Below are positions 59,085-64,000 of a stretch of DNA of 64,000 nt, piece after piece (the stretch's first letter is position 1; the number at the start of each line of letters is the position of its first letter). The stretch is from positions 1-64,000 of the forward strand of contig CANKWR010000007.1 in NCBI GenBank assembly GCA_947487525.1, read 5' to 3'. This DNA comes from Bacteroidota bacterium. GTDB taxonomy: Bacteria; Bacteroidota; Bacteroidia; Chitinophagales; Chitinophagaceae. Made by a program: the position numbers and the translations under genes. The notes below the pieces were generated by a model. The model ran no database searches, was not told where the DNA came from, and saw only the letters and a list, made by a program, of their open reading frames with translations.

Positions 59085-61883
59085 TTACATTCTAATCATC
59101 ATTCTTTGTCCGCCACCGCCATTGGCTCCAGCAAGACCAGATTTTTGTAAGCTATACGTAAAGCCAACTAAAAAATACTGATTAATTACATTATAGGATT
59201 GATCCACAATTTGGTTTTGAGATACATTTCTTGAAACTCCTATATTTTTATTTAAAATATCGAAGGCGCTAATTCTTAATTCAGCTCTTTTGTTTTTCAA
59301 GAAAAACTTAGAAATACTTCCGTTCCAAATAGGGACTGCGGTATTAAAGCCTGCCGATCTTCCTTCATTGATGGTATAGTTCAAGGATTGATTCAATACA
59401 ATATTAAAAGGTAGGTAGCCAATAAAATCAGCATTGTATACTCTAGTAATAAACTTAGTATTTAATGCGCCGTTAATGGCATTATTGGTATTGTTATAAC
59501 TATGCCTTGCTACCAGGTTAATATCCAACACTTCGTCTAAACTAAAGCTATAGTTGATACTGGGTGTAAGTGATTTAATAATAATGGTATTTAAAACGCC
59601 GTTGGCATAGTTTACATTATTATTATAGCCAGTATTCATGCCGAAATTGATTCTTGAATATAATTTTTTAATACCAAATCCATAGTTGACTGTTGCGTTT
59701 AAACGATAAATGCCATTCACATTCACCGGCTTAGACAAGGTTTGTCTGGTGGGTAAAATGCTATCGTAATTGACAATTGAATTATTTACAAATTGTGCAT
59801 TTAACAAAGCAAAAAAGTTACGCTGTGCCAATATTTTAGTGGAGAAGAATCTTAAATTAAGATTGTGATTAAAGGTTCGCTTTAAATCGGGATTACCAAT
59901 GGTTTGATTGTTGATATTGCTTTGGTCTAATACGGGTTGCAACTGTGTTAAAGAGGGCTGATTGGTAGAAGTTCGATAATTAAAGTTCAAGTTCTGCGTT
60001 TGAGAAAAATTATACTGAAACATGGCAGAAGGTAAAATGTCCTTAAACTCTTGCTTAATTTTTGTTTGCGTACTTGTATTCACTCCATTCAACAATGCAT
60101 TTTGTAAGGAGAAGCCCGTTGAAAAATTATACTTCTTTTGGTTTAATCTATAATTCATTCCTCCTCCTGCATACGTATACTCCGAACTAAATTCATTTGT
60201 TAGTCTTGTATTCAACAAATCGTATTGTCCATTCGCACTATTTTTATCAAATACCCTTCGGCTTGAACTGCTGTTGTTTTGGTTTAAATAAGCATTGAAT
60301 TCTAACAAGGAGCGCTTAGAAATAGGTTCGGTATACACCACATTCGCTGAATAACTTTGCGTTGTTCCTTTTCTTTTATTTTGCTGATCCAAAATTGAAT
60401 CCTTGGTTACAATGCCCAAGGTATAAAAAAGCTGGTCGGTAAATTGTCCTCCGTTGGCAACAGATTCATTATACCCCTGCGTGATTGTGGAAGAAATAGT
60501 ACGTCCTTTTTTCATAAACTTTTTTCTCAATAGTAAAGTGTTTGAAATATTCATTGCATCCGATACACTTGAAGCTTTGGTTGCAGTGGCATTCGTAGGA
60601 GTGCCATCCGGTAAAGTAGTGTAGGTATCAGATTCGCTATAAGAGGAACCATGTTGTTTAGAAAAACTAGGCGTGAATTTATAGGAGAAGTTTTCAGAGA
60701 CTTTATTGTCAATGGTAACGTTGAGTCTTTGTTGTTGATTTTGATTTTTTGAAATTGAATTACTCGTTCTGTTAAAATTATTTCCAGGAATTAAATTTTG
60801 AGTGAATGAGTTGCTTGTATTAAATCTATATACATCACTTACATTTGCATTGGTATTAAAATCCATTTTTTTGTCATTCAGTAAATTGGAATAATTACCT
60901 CCAAGCGAATATGTGTCCGCCACACCCCTTGCATTGGCATCTGTACCACCGTCTCCGCCGGAAAAATTAATCGTCACACCACCGCCACCTCTTCCACCGC
61001 CACCACCTGAAAAATTAGCGATGTCGCCGTTGTTAAAATTTTGCTTGTTGACATTATTGGCGGTACCGATAAATGAATATTGCTCGTCATTGTTAATTCT
61101 GTTGATATTCCCCTGTGCATCAAAGCGACCAGGGCTTCCATGGGCGCCACTTAACTTTCCAAAAGTGGATTGCTTTCGGTCCTTTTTGGTTTTAATATTA
61201 ATAGCAGTTTCTTCATTCCCATCATCAATGCCCGTAAACATCGCCTGATCGGATTTACGATCATATACTTGAATTTTATCAACAGCATCTGCTGGTAAAT
61301 TTTTAGTGGCCATTTTAGGATCGCCGGTAAAAAATTCTTTTCCATTCACAAACACTTTTGTTACTGACTTTCCATTTACGGTAATCCCCCCTGATTTGTC
61401 TACCTCAATACCAGGCATTTTTTTTAATAAATCCTCTACCACTGCATTGGGTACTGTTTTGAAATTTTCTGAATTAAATTCAATGGAGTCTCCATTAATG
61501 ACCACCGGAGGTCTTCTGGCCGTTACAGTCACAGTTGAAAGTTGACTGGCATCGACCAAGTATATATTTCCCAATGAAAGGCTTGGCGTGGAGCCTACTT
61601 TTATGCCTAGCCACAAATGTGCATAGCCAACATAGGAAACCGATAAAAGATACTTGCCTGGTGCAATATTTTTAAACTGAAAATACCCGTCATCACTGGC
61701 TCTTGTGAAATTAATTAAAGAGGAATCCTTTGCGTTCGCCAAAGAAACAGTGGCGGCGGTAAGTGATTTTTTAGAAATACTATCCATAATGGTACCATCA
61801 ATGGTAATATTCTGTGCTTTTGCCTGCAACCCCAATAATAAACCAGTGGTAATTAGCAAGGCAAATGTCAATTTTTTAATCAT
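59085..61883 (-). CDS. TonB-dependent receptor-like outer-membrane beta-barrel protein with carboxypeptidase-regulatory-like N-terminal domain
   Basis: SISKKSLTAATVSLANAKDSSLINFTRASDDGYFQFKNIAPGKYLLSVSYVGY; plug VVEDLLKKMPGIEVDKSGGITVNGKSVTKVFVNGKEFF. Confidence 0.9.
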   Translation of the reverse strand: MIKKLTFALLITTGLLLGLQAKAQNITIDGTIMDSISKKSLTAATVSLANAKDSSLINFTRASDDGYFQFKNIAPGKYLLSVSYVGYAHLWLGIKVGSTPSLSLGNIYLVDASQLSTVTVTARRPPVVINGDSIEFNSENFKTVPNAVVEDLLKKMPGIEVDKSGGITVNGKSVTKVFVNGKEFFTGDPKMATKNLPADAVDKIQVYDRKSDQAMFTGIDDGNEETAINIKTKKDRKQSTFGKLSGAHGSPGRFDAQGNINRINNDEQYSFIGTANNVNKQNFNNGDIANFSGGGGGRGGGGVTINFSGGDGGTDANARGVADTYSLGGNYSNLLNDKKMDFNTNANVSDVYRFNTSNSFTQNLIPGNNFNRTSNSISKNQNQQQRLNVTIDNKVSENFSYKFTPSFSKQHGSSYSESDTYTTLPDGTPTNATATKASSVSDAMNISNTLLLRKKFMKKGRTISSTITQGYNESVANGGQFTDQLFYTLGIVTKDSILDQQNKRKGTTQSYSANVVYTEPISKRSLLEFNAYLNQNNSSSSRRVFDKNSANGQYDLLNTRLTNEFSSEYTYAGGGMNYRLNQKKYNFSTGFSLQNALLNGVNTSTQTKIKQEFKDILPSAMFQYNFSQTQNLNFNYRTSTNQPSLTQLQPVLDQSNINNQTIGNPDLKRTFNHNLNLRFFSTKILAQRNFFALLNAQFVNNSIVNYDSILPTRQTLSKPVNVNGIYRLNATVNYGFGIKKLYSRINFGMNTGYNNNVNYANGVLNTIIIKSLTPSINYSFSLDEVLDINLVARHSYNNTNNAINGALNTKFITRVYNADFIGYLPFNIVLNQSLNYTINEGRSAGFNTAVPIWNGSISKFFLKNKRAELRISAFDILNKNIGVSRNVSQNQIVDQSYNVINQYFLVGFTYSLQKSGLAGANGGGGQRMMIRM

Positions 61884-61891
61884 ATTGTAAA

Positions 61892-61911
61892 TTTACGATT
61901 GTATTCGTAAA
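61892..61911. promoter_or_regulatory. Inverted repeat just upstream of the barrel/GLPGLI operon
   Basis: tttacga-ttgtat-tcgtaaa, perfect 7-bp arms, 9 nt from the start codon. Confidence 0.35.
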
Positions 61912-62035
61912 GCAGTTCATTTCCCTTAAATAACCAGCCTTTTTTACACCAATTCTTAATTGTATGGATAAACGGCAACTTATTCATTTGAAATGTTCGG
62001 CACTTAGAACAGGTTTTGCTAACTTTCATCAAATT

Positions 62036-64000
62036 ATGAATGCTATGAGAATAATATGTTTGACCCTTTTATTGAGCCTTGGTTTAATGTCATCAAAGGC
62101 CCAATCCGTAAAATCAAATAAAGGCGACACTACTGTATTTACCAGTTTTAAAGGCTTGCCACTTAAAGCTTCTAGGGCTTTCCCTTTAAAAACGAGCGAG
62201 GGCACTTGGACTTCGGTAAATGTGAGCCCGGACGGAAAAACCCTTGTTTTTGACCTAATGGGGGATATATACACCCTACCTATTGAGGGCGGGAAAGCAA
62301 CTGCAGTCACCAAGGGATTTGCGTATGACAATCACCCTAGCTTTAGTCCTGATGGAAAAAGAATTTTATTTATCTCGGACCGAAGTGGCGCAGAAAATTT
62401 ATGGTATATCGATACAGAGAAAAAAGATACCATCGCATTAACAGAAGACAATAACCAAAATTTTCCTGGTGCCATTTATACACCCGATGGAAACTATATC
62501 GTTTTTAGCAAAGGTCGACGCAATAACAAATTGTATTTAATGCATAAAAATGGAGGTTCCGGTACGCAACTTATTTCAGCGCCTTCGAATTTAAAAACAA
62601 TTGACCCTGCCGTAAGTGCCGATGGTCGTTATGTTTATTATTCTGCAAGAATGAGTGCTTGGAATTACAATGCAATGTTGCCGCAATATAGCATTGGTGT
62701 TTATGATCGCGAAAAAGGAAATACAAGAACCATTGCGTCAAGATACGGTTCGGCATTTACACCCGTATTATCCAAGGATGGCAAATGGTTGGTATATGGT
62801 TCAAGATTTGAAGATAAAACTGGATTGGTAAAAAGAAATTTAGCAACGGGCGAAGAAAATTGGTTAGCCTATCCTGTACAAAGAGATGACCAAGAATCAA
62901 TTGCGGTATTAGGTGTTTTACCTGCAATGACCTTTACACCGGATAGCAAATATTTATTGACTTCTTATGGGGGTAAAATTCATAAAGTAAATATCGAAAC
63001 TGCTGCGCAAGAAGAAATTCCTTACACCGTGGACGCCACTATCGAAATGGGGCCTGAAGTATTATTTAAATACCCAGTAAGTGATACCATCGCCGCAAAA
63101 GCAACACAGATAAGGGATGCAGTGCCTTCCCCTGATGGAAAAAAATTAGCATTCACTGTGTTGAATAAATTATATGTAATGGATTATCCAAATGGTACTC
63201 CAAAACGATTAACAAAAAATAATTTTACCGAAGCACAGCCTGCTTGGCATCCAAATGGAAAAAATATTTATTTCAGCACTTGGAATACGAAAGGTGGCGC
63301 AATTCATGCGGTTGATATTGTCACTGGTAAAGAAACAGAAGTTACCAAAGAGTCTGCTTTGTATCAAGGGCTTGCCATTGAACCGACAGGGAAAAAATTA
63401 GTGTTTAACCGAACTAAGGCGCAGAAATTTTTAGACTCTAAGGAACCCACTTACAATGACGAAGAGGATGAATTGTGTTGGATGGATTTAGCCAATGCAG
63501 AAATTCATGTGATAGACAAAGCCAATGGAAGAGGCAATGCGCATTTTGTAAAAAATGATAATAGAATTTATTTAAATAGTTATGGAAAATTATTATCCAT
63601 ACAATGGGATGGTGGTGACGAAAAAGAAATAGTAAAAATTACAGGCATTACCACTTTTGGTAGCATTACAAAACACAATGGAAAACCCATTGGCGACCCA
63701 TGTATGTTACCGCTTGTTTTAGCAGAAGAGGGCGATGAGGCAGCAAAAGAAAATAATCCGCCTTCTAGTGCAGCGAGTATTTTATTGTCGCCAACTGGGA
63801 ATGGTGCGGTTGCACAAGTCAACAATAACATTTATTTTGTCACTATTCCAAAAGCGGGCAAAGTGGTAGAAATTTCGGTAGCGGATGCAAAAAATGCCGC
63901 TTTCCCTAGTAAACTATTAACCGAAGTGGGTGGTGAGTTCCCAAGTTGGGAGGCCAATGGCAAAGTAATACACTGGAGCTTAGGTGCAGCACATTTTACC
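62036..64000 (+). CDS. TolB-like beta-propeller (WD40/PD40) protein, likely amidohydrolase or protease N-terminus, truncated by window edge
   Basis: Own translation: MNAMRIICLTLLLSLG...TSVNVSPDGKTLVFDLMGDIYTLPIEGGKATAVTKG...HPSFSPDGKRILFISDRSGAENLWYID...; open to the window end. Confidence 0.75.
   Translation, partial: MNAMRIICLTLLLSLGLMSSKAQSVKSNKGDTTVFTSFKGLPLKASRAFPLKTSEGTWTSVNVSPDGKTLVFDLMGDIYTLPIEGGKATAVTKGFAYDNHPSFSPDGKRILFISDRSGAENLWYIDTEKKDTIALTEDNNQNFPGAIYTPDGNYIVFSKGRRNNKLYLMHKNGGSGTQLISAPSNLKTIDPAVSADGRYVYYSARMSAWNYNAMLPQYSIGVYDREKGNTRTIASRYGSAFTPVLSKDGKWLVYGSRFEDKTGLVKRNLATGEENWLAYPVQRDDQESIAVLGVLPAMTFTPDSKYLLTSYGGKIHKVNIETAAQEEIPYTVDATIEMGPEVLFKYPVSDTIAAKATQIRDAVPSPDGKKLAFTVLNKLYVMDYPNGTPKRLTKNNFTEAQPAWHPNGKNIYFSTWNTKGGAIHAVDIVTGKETEVTKESALYQGLAIEPTGKKLVFNRTKAQKFLDSKEPTYNDEEDELCWMDLANAEIHVIDKANGRGNAHFVKNDNRIYLNSYGKLLSIQWDGGDEKEIVKITGITTFGSITKHNGKPIGDPCMLPLVLAEEGDEAAKENNPPSSAASILLSPTGNGAVAQVNNNIYFVTIPKAGKVVEISVADAKNAAFPSKLLTEVGGEFPSWEANGKVIHWSLGAAHFT

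Noticed and set aside
60913-61545. Proline-rich plus-strand ORFs opposite the barrel protein
   Set aside because: PPPPLPPPPPE arises from antisense reading of the Gly-rich tract

Overview
AT-rich Bacteroidota-type chromosome segment; the gene content (SusC-like/TonB barrels, GLPGLI, HmuY, TAnnTTTG-like promoters) suggests Chitinophagaceae or a relative, which is an inference. No rRNA, CRISPR array or intact transposon was recognised. Main modules: (i) SCO / YwqK-like / YHYH lipoprotein-type cluster at the left edge; (ii) an accessory stretch at about 2.0-7.0 kb with unknown secreted and membrane proteins, a tRNA-T-arm-like/terminator segment and a putative prokaryotic pentameric ligand-gated ion channel; (iii) YceI / b561-like / Rieske redox genes; (iv) GH13 pair + TIM-barrel isomerase + PhyH dioxygenase with a divergent AraC regulator; (v) pckA-fbp next to a nearly complete Phe/Tyr-homogentisate catabolic cluster ending in a CoA-transferase; (vi) GH95, two L,D-transpeptidases and a small XRE-regulator locus containing a 44-bp duplication of the regulator's 3' end; (vii) an enolase-superfamily epimerase / DUF1611 / D-aminoacylase / SSS transporter cluster resembling D-amino-acid (DgcN/DgcA-like) catabolism; (viii) HmuY-TonB receptor operon with a structured leader; (ix) DUF47-PiT phosphate transport with a large insertion in PiT; (x) TonB receptors, GLPGLI protein, and a truncated TolB-like/amidohydrolase-type protein at the right edge. 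Strongest candidates for follow-up: the pLGIC-like protein, the XRE 3'-end duplication, the tRNA-like scar, the D-amino-acid cluster and the HmuR leader. All calls were made by eye from sequence motifs; no database search was run.
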